Shown here: positions 5,253-5,755 of the stretch, one piece after another
How the letters are laid out: every line of letters begins with the position of its first letter
Numbering within the stretch: position 1 is the first letter of the stretch
NCBI GenBank assembly: GCA_031265715.1
Contig: JAISCG010000056.1
Span: 1-5,755, forward strand
Source of the DNA: Holosporaceae bacterium
GTDB taxonomy: Bacteria; Pseudomonadota; Alphaproteobacteria; UBA3830
Direction of reading: 5' to 3'
Length of the DNA: 5,755 bases
The notes under the pieces: model-generated
Database searches by the model: none
The model's input: the letters and a program-made list of their open reading frames with translations, nothing else
Told to the model about the DNA's origin: nothing
Made by a program: the position numbers and the translations under genes

Positions 5253-5755
5253 ATGGTCGGGAAAATAAGAAAAAAAATAAAGAACTCCTACGCGTTTAAA
5301 AATTATAAGAATATCTATTCTTACGTAAAACCTTATCGATTGAGAGCTTTTTTGGCTGTTTTTGTCACGCTCCCGGTCGGAATGATGGATACGGCCGTTC
5401 CCTGGGCGCTCCGGAATTACATAGATTCCATGACGTCGGGAAAAAGCTCGCTTGTCAGCGTTTATATGCCGCTTTTTATACTCGGTTTTGCTGTGATTCA
5501 GAGCGTGTTTGCGTATCTTGCGACCTATCTCAACGCCTGGGTCGGGGCAAAAATCAGCAATGGTTTGAAATACGATCTTTTTAAAAAATTGATGAGATGC
5601 GAGGCGGCGTTTTTTGATGCGAATGTTTCCGGAACCATCCAGGCGCGATTTAATAACGACGTGGATGCAGCTTGCAGCGGTCTGCTGAATCATCTGAAAA
5701 TGTTTTCCACGAGATTTTTTAATTCGGCCGCATTGATCGTTGCTCTGCTCGTAAT
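5253..5755 (+). CDS. ABC exporter transmembrane domain, N-terminal part (MsbA-like family; cut by window edge)
   Basis: From the ATG at 5253 the frame stays open for 167 codons to the window end. After a basic N-terminus (MVGKIRKKIKNSYAFKNYK), a first transmembrane helix spans about 31-53 (RAFLAVFVTLPVGMMDTAVP). A second spans about 70-94 (YMPLFILGFAVIQSVFAYLA), and a third probably starts near 156. Between them, LKYDLFKKLMRCEAAFFDAN (105-124), SGTIQARFNNDVDA (126-139) is the signature of type-I ABC exporter membrane domains, in which a 'FFD..xSG.l.sR..nDvd' motif forms the intracellular coupling region. Such proteins act as dimers in the inner membrane and export lipids, peptides or drugs. 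The ATPase domain would lie beyond the window, so the substrate (lipid A core for MsbA, or another) cannot be told. It starts ten bases after the ppiD-like stop and has no strong ribosome binding site, which fits translational coupling. Confidence 0.88.
   Translation, partial: MVGKIRKKIKNSYAFKNYKNIYSYVKPYRLRAFLAVFVTLPVGMMDTAVPWALRNYIDSMTSGKSSLVSVYMPLFILGFAVIQSVFAYLATYLNAWVGAKISNGLKYDLFKKLMRCEAAFFDANVSGTIQARFNNDVDAACSGLLNHLKMFSTRFFNSAALIVALLV

Noticed and set aside
5175..5693. Minus-strand 172-codon open frame at the right end
   Set aside because: It lies opposite the ABC exporter start, which carries a recognisable transmembrane-domain signature. The minus-strand product has none.

Overview
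The window looks like a chromosomal segment of an alphaproteobacterium of moderate to low GC content. Four things suggest this. The Rho N-terminus resembles alphaproteobacterial Rho. tpiA lies head-to-head with a ppiD-type SurA_N-domain gene, which I recall as a common alphaproteobacterial pairing. The intergenic spacers are very AT-rich. There is a long palindromic repeat of the 'CATTGCGAGG...GCAATCC' type, known from several bacterial groups including Rickettsia. A host-associated or otherwise reduced lineage is possible, but the sequence does not prove it.

Layout. Positions 1-140 hold the first 46 codons of rho on the minus strand, cut by the window edge. Just upstream of it on the same strand is a complete tRNA-Phe(GAA) gene (188-263) with an encoded CCA and a candidate promoter at 273-303. 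The spacer 264-553 has no gene, but it carries an almost perfect 37-bp inverted repeat (360-457). Next comes a minus-strand pair, infC (translation initiation factor IF3, probably starting at a TTG at 1926) and prmA (ribosomal protein L11 methyltransferase, 554-1396), joined by an ATGA stop/start overlap. A 200-bp AT-rich spacer with an A/T hairpin separates infC from a divergent plus-strand gene (2154-2795). That gene encodes an unrecognised 213-residue protein with a probable signal peptide. Facing it from the other side is tpiA (triosephosphate isomerase, 2822-3520, minus). A 78-bp divergent regulatory region with an 18-bp palindrome leads to a PpiD-like membrane-anchored periplasmic chaperone (3599-5242, plus). 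Ten bases downstream, an ABC exporter gene starts and runs out of the window (5253-5755).

How the genes fit together. rho, tRNA-Phe, infC and prmA serve transcription and translation. tpiA is central glycolysis. The ppiD-like gene and the ABC exporter are envelope functions and are probably co-transcribed.

Main points for a second look. The PpiD-like protein seems to have lost the catalytic parvulin domain cleanly while keeping the chaperone segments on both sides. The signal-peptide protein between infC and tpiA matches no family I recognise. infC is coupled to prmA rather than to rpmI-rplT. A palindrome sits on the candidate -10 box between tpiA and ppiD. I found no CRISPR array, insertion sequence, phage gene or defence system.
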